DNA of 64,000 nt. Origin: Crotalaria pallida (taxonomy: Eukaryota; Streptophyta; Magnoliopsida; Fabales; Fabaceae). Shown here piece after piece: positions 1-9,538 of this stretch. Where the stretch lies: assembly GCA_037953625.1 (NCBI GenBank), contig CM075651.1, positions 101,867,001 to 101,931,000 on the forward strand. Reading direction: 5' to 3'. The notes beneath the pieces are model-generated. The model was not told the origin of the DNA. It saw only the letters and a list, made by a program, of their open reading frames with translations, and made no database searches. The position numbers were made by a program, and so were the translations under genes. Positions within the stretch are counted from its first letter, which is position 1. Each line of letters starts with the position of its first letter.

Positions 1-607
1 GGATGTGTTCTAGAGTCGTTAGTTATAGTCGAAAGGTAATTGGTTTAGGTTTAGATTGTCGTGGTTGCGTTCGTGCAAATATGGTTTGCAGGCCCGTGGT
101 TTGGAGTGTTCAATAGCCCATATAAGTGTCGTTTAGTGCTTCGACCCTGATAGAGTGAGTGGATTAAGGATCCTAGGATAGAGCCTTGTGCTTAAGAGTA
201 GACCCTAGTGTCTATGTTCAGGGAATCCCTTCAAACTCACGATTCGATTGAGATCCGGAGTTTAATAGATGTGCGAGGCATTCGAGACCAATTCAACCCT
301 ATTGGTTATGCCTCGAGAGTGATTGGTATTAGGGTTAAGTGGTTATAGGGTTTGTCTTAGGTCGATCGGGTTAGATCGAGTGTTTAAGAAGAGGTTAAGT
401 CTAGGATTCGGTTGTTAGTTCTTTTCGTCTTTTCGTGATTGTGAATTGTGTGTTTGTTATTGTTAAATGATGATTGTGATGTTTATGTGTGTTTAGAGGT
501 GTTTAGAAAGTGTTTAGATGGTGGTATTATGATGGGATAAGTTAGGGTGTGTTAGGAATGGCTTAGAACCCTTAGAATGCTTGAAAGAAAGGAAAACAAA
601 GGGCATT

Positions 608-793
608 AATCGATTAAGAGGTCCCTTAATAGATTAATTTTTGAGCCATCTTCAGCCACTAATCGATTAAGAGTTAGCTTAATCGATTAGATTTTGAGCA
701 CCTTCTGGCCCTAATCGATTAACTCAGGTGTTAATCGATTAATCCTTTCTAAACAATGGGAGTTAATCGATTAACCAAAGTGGTTAATCGATT
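608..793. repeat. Palindrome array AATCGATT in LTR A
   Basis: Seven intact AATCGATT cores plus one degenerate core (AATAGATT) occur in about 190 bp, mostly inside longer palindromes such as TTAATCGATTAA and GGTTAATCGATTAACC. Two cores form a 13-bp perfect inverted repeat with a 6-nt loop (660-690). The right LTR keeps the array (about 28719-28915). There the degenerate core of the left LTR is intact while other cores are mutated. The array sits directly upstream of the A-rich tract and the pyrimidine-rich leader, where a proximal promoter would be expected. Confidence 0.85.
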
Positions 794-1171
794 AACCACT
801 GTAAACTCAGAAATAAAACACGATTTTCATTGTGTTGCTCTCATTGTTTCTCTTTTCTTACTCGAAACTCTCTTCTTCTCTCTTCTCCAAATTCAAATTA
901 ACACCAAATCAAACCAAATTAACAGCCTATAATCATTCCCCATCAAGTTCCTACCAATTTCCATCCTTAAATTCTCCATTTTATCTCCTTCTCTCAAAAC
1001 CCCCAATTCTCACACCCAAAACCCTAACTCTTCCAATCCTCCTAATTGGGTGGGACAATCTCTAAGGGAAGCTAGGAATTGGTCATGGAGCAAGGGAGTA
1101 GAGGCTAGGAGCTTGTCCCAAGGGTTCGGTGGAATGCACACACCCTCTCCTTCTCATCTTCTCTTCAAAAG

Positions 1172-1843
1172 GTAAGGGGAGACTCTTTCCACACTTTGAG
1201 TTAGGGATAGTTAGATTTTATAATAGGATTTGAGAATTAGTGATTAAATTAGTGTGTGGAAGCAAATAGTATAGACTAGAATTAATTTAACTTTGATTAG
1301 TTTAGTTTTAGTGGATTTTAGGAGTAATGTAAATATTTATGTTAATCTGTTTTATGAATTGTTAAAGTAGGAAGTGAAGAACATTAGGGAGATGACTTCA
1401 ATTATAGTCCCTGAGACATACCTGAGTATGTCGACTGATTGACTGGTTGACTTTGATTTGTTGATTGTTATTGAGTTCTAGATGTTTATATTTGTAACTA
1501 AGTGTTTTAATGAATTAATTGTGAAGTGAATATGGAACGTAAATGAATTGGAACCTATTGTTTAAAAGAATAAAGAAAAGGAAAAGTAGAATGGTGATTG
1601 GTCAATGGTTATAGCATTGAAATTGTTAAGGGCCAATGAATTAAAAAGGAATATAAATGAAATGAGGAATGAGAATTGATCTAAGGTGTGATAGTGGTCT
1701 TTCTCGAGAAGTGTCTAGGCTATACCTTATGTTTCCATTCTTTGATTTGGTTATTAATCTTAAGTTTTTATTATGAACTATTTACTGTCATTTTTAATTC
1801 ACTGTGATGTGAAAGATCTCACCCTTAGTGGATAACAATTTAG
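1172..1843 (+). other. Intron-like segment inside LTR A
   Basis: The donor-like site is CAAAAG|GTAAGG at 1171/1172 and the acceptor-like site is AATTTAG|GTAC at 1843/1844, giving 672 bp. Donor and acceptor have similar sequence and relative position in LTRs C, G, S and F. Splicing is inferred from the motifs only. Confidence 0.4.
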
Positions 1844-2115
1844 GTACATGTTCAAGGAGCTTGGAGATCAGAGTGCGCAGCGGAACAAGTCGGACGAAAG
1901 GGAATTAATTTTTGTATAAATATTTTGTATTGTATTGGGTGCCCCACATTGTTGTACAAACTTGATTTGTAAATGAAAAGTTTTAAAGTTATCCGTTGTA
2001 TTCCAAACTCTGATTATGTAATTCATTTAATGAAACCACTTTCAAAGTTCCCTGTTTATTCCAAAACTTTTATTTCTGTATATTTTTATATTATGAAAAT
2101 TGGGGTGTTACAATA

Positions 2116-2129
2116 TGGTATCAGAGCAG
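2116..2129 (+). other. Primer binding site of element A
   Basis: TGGTATCAGAGCAG begins 3 nt after the LTR end. It is complementary to the 3' end of plant initiator Met-tRNA, the usual primer for many plant LTR retrotransposons. Confidence 0.9.
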
Positions 2130-2484
2130 TTCTTCCTTTCGACCTGAGGGAAAGTAATCCCGATTCCGCTGCAAACACTCTAATCTCAAGTTCCTTGAAT
2201 AAAGGTGAGACTTATATGTTTAAGTATACATGTTAGTGTCAATTGTTTGTTGTGCATGTTTGATGTTATTGTTAGGCATAATTGGGAATAAATGTGCATA
2301 TTGGTTGCTAAATGTTTGTGAATAAGTGTGTGCATATTTGAAATGTGATTGTTGCATCATACGGCCTCATGTCTTAGGTTAGAAAACCCTCCCAATTAAC
2401 CTATATAAATAGACAAACTAGAAACACGTGCATTCATGGAGAAAGGTGGACCTTAGGTATTTTGGGAAAGATTATCGAATCCAG

Positions 2485-3213
2485 GTTCTATGAACTGAAG
2501 AAGCCTCCTACGGGGAGAATGTGAAGGTTCATAGAACTAGTGGTTGGGAATAGATAGTGATTTGATTGTGTTTATGAAACAATCACGGGAGTTACTATAG
2601 AGGACTTTGATCACCCTAGTAGTAAACTAGTATGAGGAACCCTCCTTCGGGGAGCACGAGAAGTACTAGTTGAATTGGTTATTGGTCCGGTGCACACTAT
2701 AGTAAATCTATCGGTCACTTACCTATTTCGTGACTACGGAGGATGGTTCCTCCCCAAGCATGAAGAACACTCCTACGGGGAGACCGAGAAGTGCAGAGGG
2801 GCCTGCATTGCATGAAGAACCCTCATGCGGGGAGACCGTGAAGTGCAATGTAGGAAGGAAGAGGGACGTTTACTCCTAGTTTGTTTTTCCCAAAGTGTGG
2901 AGGGGATGTGCGGAAAAAGTGAAAATTGTTAAAAGTGGTACATTGCATGAAGAACCCTCCTGCGAGGAGACCGTGAAGTGCAATGTACATAAAGTGAAAT
3001 TGTTAAAAAGTGGACATTGTGTGAAGAACCCTCCTACGGGGAGAATGTGAAGCACAATGTCAATAAAGTTTTAAATTTAAAAAGTGGGCATTGTATGAAG
3101 AACCCTCCTGCGGGGAGAACGTGAAGTACAATGTCAATAAAGTTAAAATTGTTAAAAAGGTGGTACATTGTGTGAAGAACCCTCCTGCGGGGAGAATGTG
3201 AAGCACAATGTAC
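2485..3213 (+). repeat. Array of eight hairpins with conserved loop and covarying stems
   Basis: Eight units share a loop of the form TGAAGAACCCTCCTRCGGGG followed by AGAnYGTGAAG. A short inner stem CTCC/GGAG can form within the loop. The outer stems differ between units yet stay complementary. The left/right arms are: 2485-2495/2527-2537 (11 bp); 2625-2632/2664-2671 (8 bp); 2752-2760/2793-2801 (interrupted); 2806-2812/2844-2850 (7 bp); 2938-2947/2979-2988 (10 bp); 3013-3021/3053-3061 (9 bp); 3089-3095/3127-3133 (7 bp); 3163-3172/3204-3213 (10 bp). Arm pairs such as TTGCA/TGCAA, TTGTG/CACAA and TTGTA/TACAA are compensatory. The array lies downstream of the PBS, so it would be in the genomic RNA. 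Confidence 0.85.
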
Positions 3214-4979
3214 AAGAGGGAGAAGTGAGATTGCATTGCATTGCATTGCATCAAAAGTGAAAATGTTTCAAAGTGAAAAGTAATAGAAAATGAAAAGTTA
3301 ATGCATTGCATCTGCATCGCATTGCATTTGCATCATATTTATAATATTGGTTTGTGCATCGTCAACATAGTTGATGATTTATGATGATGAGTATGTGTAT
3401 GAGTAGTTACTAGGGAAGTAAGTGTATATATAGAGAGTTCAGAGCAAAAAAAAAAGGGATCGGGTTTAAGTTTGCAAAGGGGGATACTAACAAGTGGTAA
3501 AAGAAGAAGATTTGAGAAATTTTGAATATTGTAAGTGTTCCCCATTGCAAACGACAAACCTAAGTGGTATTAGGCGAATGGTTGAGAGTTAAAGTGTTTT
3601 AAGTATTAGGATAATGTAAAGCTAAAGTTTTATGCAAAGAAAATCCGAATAATGCCAAGGCGATTGAAACCATAATACGGGAATTCAGTGGATCGCGAGG
3701 GCTACTACCACCGATTTAATGTAGTGTGGGAATTGGCCAATCCGACATTACATTTACCGGGGGGTAAAGTCGTCGAAATCTAGGAGTTCGTTCACTACCA
3801 TGAATTAGTAAATTATTTTCTATGTATAAAACCTTAGTGCCTAATTTGTAACAGCCCGATTTTCGTAACTCAAAATAACCAACTTTTATTCATTTTAGAT
3901 TGCGAAAATTGGGACAAATTTTTTTTTTGTAAGACATTGTCCGAGTGTTACGAAGATCGTCCTTTTCATAAAACGTTCGTTTTCATAAAGGAACTTGATT
4001 CAAAATTATCTTAACAGTTTTCAAAAACATTACATGAATTTATCTTTGCATAAAGATGTACTCCACAAGTGAGATTAAAAACTTAGCACAATTACATAAT
4101 GGCTCATGGCTTCGGTAATCCTTGTTTCAACAATCATCACAACCTAATCTAACCACACTATCCTTAAACTCTATTATTGAAAACAATTTGTGTAACACCT
4201 AAGTTTATTTACCCTTATATACCCTTAATTAAAAATAGCAACTTGAAAATTCCTTTTTCGACTCAAGAATTTTAGGAAAAACTCTTAATTACTTTTCTTT
4301 CATATGAAAATCTCCCGTCAAACGGACGGAGTTTCGTTTGTTTATTGGACTTTTCCAAAAGTTCCTGTTTTCCTGCAGCCTGATAAACAATAATGTTTTC
4401 ACATAACGAAGCCTGCAGGGCTATTCACATATATATATACCAGCTAGTGCATCTTCGTGCACGCATCAAAAACAGGTTTAAGACATCATAGTATCAGCAT
4501 CAGAGTTAGCGGAATATAAACAAGTTTTAGGAAATAAGTTTTTCCCCAAAATAGACCCCTTTCCCAAAAGGAGTTGTCTTGGGCCCCCAAAAAGCTATTT
4601 ACATTTATATACAACAAAAATGATTCACATCATCGGGCCCAGGACATTCCCATGTCCTACATCACTAAAGGTAACCTACTCTCCCTGAGAGGGAGAGTAC
4701 TCCTGCTCGGCCTGCTCAGGCGCAAACTCTTCCTCAGTACCTGTGATGATAGTAAGGAGTGAGTATTACACATAAAGTGGGGAGGTAGTTTCCAATTAAG
4801 ACATAATGCAACAGTAAGCCATACACATATAACAATTCAATCACAACATCATAAATAAGAGTCAATTCATCACAATTCAATTTTGAGTATTCATTAGTTT
4901 CTCATATCGATTTTGATTTAACATTTTCTTAAGTCTTTCGTTCCATGCATTTTAATCATTATTATATTCTTTTTATCTG

Positions 4980-5400
4980 TCCCTGGTCACGACCTACTGC
5001 GTCTGCACTCCTGTGCACTCACGACTTACTGCGCCCGGGTAAATCCCCTGGTCACGACCTACTGCGTTCGCACCCCCGTGCGAAAACGACTTACTGCGTC
5101 TGGGTGTGTTTCTCAATCCCCTGGTCACGACCTACTACGCTCGCACCACCGCGCGATAATGACTTACTGCGTCCGGGTAAGTATCTCAATCCCCTGGTCA
5201 TGACCTACTGCGTTCGCACCCCCGTGCGATAACGACTTACTGCGTCCGGGTAAGTATCTCAATCCCCTGGTTACGACCTACTGCGTTCGCACCCCCGTGC
5301 GATAACGACTTACTGCGTCCGGGTATAATGCATCCTCCCCTGGTCACAACCTACTGCGTTCGCACCACCGTGCGATAACGACTTACTGCGTCCGGGTATA
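4980..5400 (-). repeat. Hairpin minisatellite in LTR C1
   Basis: About six units of about 70 bp share the frame CTGGTCACGACCTACTGCG ... ACGACTTACTGCGTCCGGG. Each centre can form a small hairpin: TGCAC-TCCT-GTGCA at 5004-5017, and TTCGCAC-CCCC-GTGCGAA at 5067-5084 with similar forms at about 5213, 5285 and 5359. The first two differ by a paired change (C-G versus T-A). LTR C2 has about five units and C3 about six in a different order, so unit number varies between LTRs of one insertion. Simpler CCCCTGGCTGAGCCTGGG units follow to about 5495. Confidence 0.8.
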
Positions 5401-6528
5401 ATACAATCTCCCCTGGCTGCGCCTGGGTATGATACATCCTCCCCTGGCTGAGCCTGGGTGTAATTCATTCTCCCCTGGCTGAGCCTGGGTGTAGTTCATT
5501 CATTCCTTTATCATTATCAATTCTTTAACACTTTCCATTACTCAAAAAAAAATCATCACTTTACTCATCTCCGCTATCCAATAATTTCAATTATATTTTT
5601 TAACTTAATTAGCACAATTCAACCTAATATCTCATCTTCAATCATTAGACAATATAAGCATTTAATTCATCAACATCACCAAATCATAAAATGCAACATA
5701 TCAACATCAAAATAATTTCCCTAAGTCATAAATTCTATTATTACAATTATTCTATATCATATTAACCTAAACTAACACAAAAATCTTAGTACCCATTATA
5801 TGCATATTGTAAACTAAACCCCAGAGTAAGGTAATACTCACTATAACCCACTCCTTACCTTAAATTAGTAAAGAGTAAATAGAACCTTAGTGAGCCCTAG
5901 CTCAAAATCTTGGAAACTTGAATTTCCTAAGGCTAGCTTGCCACCTCAACAAGGAAATGATGAAATGTTGATATACCACCCTATTCATGAGAGCACAAGA
6001 GGAACTATCTTTATCCTTGCCTTGGTTGGAGTTGGAAGGCATGAAACTCAATTCCTACATGATCATGGTGCAAGAACCCCTAGGGTTTTAGAACAAATCC
6101 ATAAACTAAGATAAGCTTGATTGAAAAGGAAAATAACTTATGATATAAGCTTGCTTACCACAAATTAATGGTGGAAATTGAAAAAGATCAAGGAGAAAGG
6201 AAGGTGGTGAATTCGTGAGCCTCAAGAAGAAGGAAGGGAAGAGCTTTAACCAAAATCCATGGTGCAAGGTTGTGTGGTCTTGATTGATTTTGGGTTTGGG
6301 GTGCCCAAGATCAAAGGTGTATGGTGGATTTGATGGTGGAGGTGTTCTTGATGTTGAGAGGAAATGGGTGAAGGTGATGAGTTGATGATGGTTTGAATGG
6401 TGGTGGAGGACTTTGTTTTCATTTCTTTTATTTTGCCTTGGCTGGTGCAGGAAATCCAAGGGCTGGTGGGCAAAATTTAGCCACCAAGCCAAAATTCAAG
6501 GGACCAGATCTGTCCAGATCTGCGCCAC

Positions 6529-6905
6529 GCGCCTGGGCGCATGCCAGGCTCGCCTGGGCGCAGGTCCTGCACCAGCACCAGACTGGTGCATGGCTCACAC
6601 GGTCAGCAAGGAAATTGGCGCGCCACACGGATTCCTGGTGCGCTGGTGTGCGCATCCGCTCGCCTGGGCGAGCCAATTCCTCGCCTGGGCGAGAAATCTG
6701 CACCAGAACCAAGTTGGTGCGTAACTGATGCGGTCAGATGCTGGCACAAGGGGAATTGGCGCGCCAGAAAACGGAAATGGTGCGGCTGGTGCGTGCCACA
6801 CTCGCCTGGGCGAATGGTGGGCTGGCCTGGGCGGGAATCTCACTGGATGGTGCACCAAAATGAACAATGACTCGCCTGGGCGAGTGACTCATGCGCCTGG
6901 GCGAG
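6529..6905 (-). repeat. Interrupted-palindrome array CGCCTGGGCG in LTR C1
   Basis: About nine copies of (T/G)CGCCTGGGCG(A/C) occur in 380 GC-rich bases. Each is a 5-bp inverted repeat around a central TG. Longer inverted repeats such as CTGCACCAG/CTGGTGCAT and GGCGCGCC are interspersed. The array precedes the A-rich tract and leader on the minus strand. Counterparts are at about 11808-12184 (C2) and 17162-17483 (C3). C3 lacks about 60 bp around the GGCGCGCCAG unit. Confidence 0.8.
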
Positions 6906-7267
6906 TTTCAGGGTTTCCAACCTTCGATTCGCCGTAACTTTTTCGTCGACCGTCGGATCGAGTCCAAATTTTTAGACATGCTTCTTTACCCCATAAACTT
7001 CACATCCAACAGTGGAATTTATTTTATGAGCTCCCTATAATGAATTTCTAATTTTCTATTTTCGGTTGATTTCTAACACCTAAAACGCCGATTTTACTCC
7101 CGATCTCGCTTATTTGACCCTGCCCAAGGCCATTTATACCTCCTATACAACTCCTAGGACCTATAATCACCACCCACATATCTGGCAAAATTCATTAAAT
7201 CACCTTTCCAATTTTTCTAAGGTTTTAAATCAATAATTTCCTTAAAATCAAAGTTCGGGATGTTACA

Positions 7268-7310
7268 ATTCTCCCCCACTTACTGGAATTTCGTCCCCGA
7301 AATTCCGTTC
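7268..7310 (-). other. PPT and adjacent hairpin of element C (first interior)
   Basis: On the minus strand a perfect hairpin (GGAATTTCG-GGGA-CGAAATTCC) is followed by the polypurine tract AGTGGGGGAGAAT directly against the LTR. The same hairpin plus PPT occurs at 12547-12590 and in element A at 27691-27728. This arrangement is familiar at the 3' ends of plant chromoviruses. Confidence 0.85.
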
Positions 7311-7919
7311 AATTCCTTCAAAGGGAGAACCATCCCAGACAAAGGGGCTTTTAACTACGACACTCACTTCTCTTTGGTTCTACTCCCCCACTTGGAATCG
7401 GCATACCTTCTAGCATTAGTTCGCCACTGGACTCTTGCACTCAATGAAGAATACAAGTTATGGTTTAACTTGGTTAGTTTTCGAGGCGAAATACTCTAAG
7501 GCTTTCAAGGTTTTACACTATCGGCAGTCTCTCATTTCAAGAGTCCTACTAGGAAGACTCCTACTTGGTCTTGGGTCTCAAGAATCAGGTACGATTCTCC
7601 CAATGATTAGACATAGTTTTCTAAGGTCATCAGGGTTTTCTCAAGGGATTTTACAATAAGGGTTGGGAATACTACTATTCAGGCGAATTCCTTCCTTCAT
7701 TGCCTGTTTGGTTTTTGTGCTATTAAAGCTTCCCTAATGATATTGGCGATTAATAACTAAAAGATTGAGGTGCCCATCCCAATCTCTTATCCATCAATGG
7801 TGACATCGTGGTCAGGTTCACTAACAGCACTGTCACCGCATTCAATTGCCTATAATCGGTGAACATTCGGAGACTTCCGGAAACTCGCAGACTATAGGAA
7901 TCTGATCGACCTCTGCCTC

Positions 7920-9359
7920 CTAATTCATTTCCAGGGCAGATAAAGACAGATTTCTGATAGTAATTGATTTCTGATGACAGTCAATCAGAACATGGTGCCG
8001 AGACATCCAGTCCATGCCCAGAATGATGTCAAGCTTAGTTAGAGGCAAACAGATTAGATTGACTTTGAATTCCCGCTCCAATACTCGAAGTGGGCAATCC
8101 AAACACATAGTTGATGTGACTACAGAAGAATTTGTGGGTGTAGAAACAGAAAATTTATAAGGCATTTCTATTGCAGACAACCCTAACTTCTTCATGCAAT
8201 CGGAAGAAGTAAATGAATGAGTGGCTCCGCAATCAAAGAGAATACCACAAGGAATACTATTAACATAACCAGTACAACTAGTCAGTTCATCAGCATCAGT
8301 AACCTCCTCGCCGTCCAGAGTATACACCTTGCCCTTCCGAGTCACCCGATTATCACCAGCTTTCTGAACCTTAGCCACATTCACCTCTTTCTTAACTGCA
8401 TTGTTTGGACAATTCATCACAATGTGACCCGGCATCCCACACTTGTAACAGGTTGGACCCTTACTCGGATCCAATGTCCAGCAATCTCCCCTATGGTGCC
8501 TACCACAATGTGGACAAGTCGGAATAGGATCATAGGTACTCACTGTCGGGCCTGTTCTAGGCTGGGAGTAAGGACCTGGTCGCTGCCCCGAACTCTTGTC
8601 CCTGATCGGGCCGGTCCGCTGTATTGCTTTGCTCTTATCCTCCACCTTCTCTTGCTTTAGAGCATTTTCAAATGCACTAGTCATGTTCACTAATTGAGCC
8701 AAATTTGATATGCCCTGATAAGTAAAGATGGTTCTGATCTTAGCATTCAACCCAGCTTCAAACTTAATGCACTTGGTTCGTTCATCAGCATCTCTGTACC
8801 CTCCAGAGTATCGGATCAAATCCTCAAACTGAGCTGCGTATTCTCTGACACTCATTGTTCCCTGTTCCAACTTCAAGAATGCTAACTCCTTATCCCTCCT
8901 GACTTCTTCCGGAAAGTATTTGTTCAGAAATCGGATCTTAAAAAGATCCCAATTGATAACCTCATTACCAGCTTCCAAACTACGCCTCTGATGCTCCCAC
9001 CAGTGTTCTGCCTCACCTGACAGAACATATTCCACCAGTCTGACATATTGATCTACTGGTGGTTGCAGCTAGCGAAGGATTTTCTCCATTTCCTGGAGCC
9101 ATTTTTGTGCCCCATCTGGATTGAATCCCCCTTCGAGCCGAGGTGGATCGTTCTTCCTGAACCTTGACATCCAATCAACAGGAGCTGGTGGAGGATTTAT
9201 TGCTGCTGCTGCTGCTGCAATGTTTCCCGCTTGGTTCTGTTGCATTTGTGCCAAAGCTGCTGCATGATCCTGCTGTATCTGGGTTTGGGCCTGTTGCACT
9301 TGCACTAAGTTCTCCAGTATCGCCGCCATTCTATCATTATCACCTCGTCGCCCAGCCAT
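7920..9359 (-). pseudogene. gag-protease pseudogene, copy 1 (Ty3/gypsy)
   Basis: This encoded the structural Gag and the aspartic protease of a chromovirus-type element. The start is taken at the ATG at 9359 (MAGRRGDND), just inside the PBS. A Q/A-rich N-terminus leads into the retrotransposon gag domain (SGEAEHWWEHQRRSLEA, FEDLIRYSGGY). Then come a CPHCGRHHRGDCW segment and a CCHC knuckle (CYKCGMPGHIVMNC). The protease follows with DCGATHSF in place of the usual D[ST]GA, and LGMDWMSRHHVLIDC near its end. The frame is 480 codons with one in-frame TAG at 9069-9071, where copy 2 has TCG. It stops after the protease. The TAG and the missing pol make it non-autonomous. Confidence 0.88.
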
Positions 9360-9519
9360 ACTGCTAAGCCATTGAGTAGATAAACAATTAAGCATTTAAT
9401 ATTAAATAAGAATATAAACTTCCTAGTCTTGGTCTTAGACTCTTAGCTAAGTAATTCAGTTACTCTCTTGGTGAGTAACTATTGGAGATGTGAGTCCACT
9501 CTCCAAAGGCCGAGGGAAA

Positions 9520-9533
9520 CTGCTCTGATACCA
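9520..9533 (-). other. PBS of element C, first interior
   Basis: The plus strand reads CTGCTCTGATACCA, i.e. TGGTATCAGAGCAG on the minus strand, 5 nt from the LTR C2 boundary. It is the Met-tRNA-type PBS and confirms the minus orientation. Confidence 0.92.
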
Positions 9534-9538
9534 TAAAA

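Larger units (their letters stand above)
1..2112 (+). repeat. 5' LTR of element A, partial
   Basis: This is a direct repeat of 28126-30225 with scattered substitutions and small indels. For example, a roughly 12-bp AGGTGTTTAGA-like unit near 495-510 is absent from the right copy. It ends GGGGTGTTACA at 2112, followed by a tRNA-Met-type PBS. In order it holds a palindrome array (608-793), an A-rich tract near 809-820, a pyrimidine-rich leader (835-1165), a strong splice-donor-like site at 1171/1172 and an acceptor-like site at 1843. Confidence 0.9.
2113..3846 (+). mobile_element. Element A interior, left part, non-coding
   Basis: The PBS is followed by 1.7 kb without a convincing ORF. The short minus-strand reading frames at 3034-3557 only translate the hairpin repeats and flanking low-complexity sequence. 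The main content is the hairpin array at 2485-3213, then a TGCAT-rich tract (3230-3335). The segment ends at TAATT (3842-3846), the left TSD of nested LTR B1. Confidence 0.8.
4191..7267 (-). repeat. LTR C1 (3' LTR of tandem element C)
   Basis: The LTR is 3077 bp and begins TGTAACACC and ends GATGTTACA on the plus strand. On the minus strand it has a TATA-like TATAAATGG (7131-7140), a palindrome array (6529-6905), an A-rich tract (6421-6437), a leader, donor-like AAG|GTAAGG (exon end 5859), a hairpin minisatellite (4980-5400), acceptor-like CACAG|GTACTGAG (4741/4740) and a short acidic reading frame ending in TAG (4676-4678). The reading frames at 6106-6870 on both strands fall in GC-rich repeats and do not look coding. 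Confidence 0.9.
7268..9538 (-). mobile_element. First interior of tandem element C, deleted pol
   Basis: The interior is 2271 bp: PBS at 9520-9533, gag-protease (7920-9359), a short piece encoding the RT motif around DYRQLNAVTV (about 7815-7880), about 550 bp of 3' untranslated sequence and the PPT. Compared with element G, the protease-RT linker is joined to the RT motif with loss of about 230 bp near 7876-7885. Nearly all remaining RT, RNase H and integrase sequence is missing. The second interior has the same junctions. Confidence 0.85.

Noticed and set aside
3034..3557. Three minus-strand frames of 70-85 codons in element A
   Set aside because: They read through the hairpin repeats and TGCAT-rich sequence; no family resemblance.
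4945..5232. 95-codon plus-strand frame with repeated HDLLR motifs (also 10430-10657, 15605-15868)
   Set aside because: It is a translation of the 70-bp hairpin minisatellite on the antisense strand of the LTR.
6106..6937. Overlapping open frames of about 70-130 codons on both strands in LTR C (also near 11385-12216 and 16882-17468)
   Set aside because: They lie in the leader and in GC-rich CGCCTGGGCG repeats, overlap one another in several frames, and resemble no protein.
8217..8660. 147-codon plus-strand frame opposite the C gag-protease (also 13493-13936)
   Set aside because: It is the antisense shadow of the gag-protease frame, which has clear zinc-knuckle and protease motifs.
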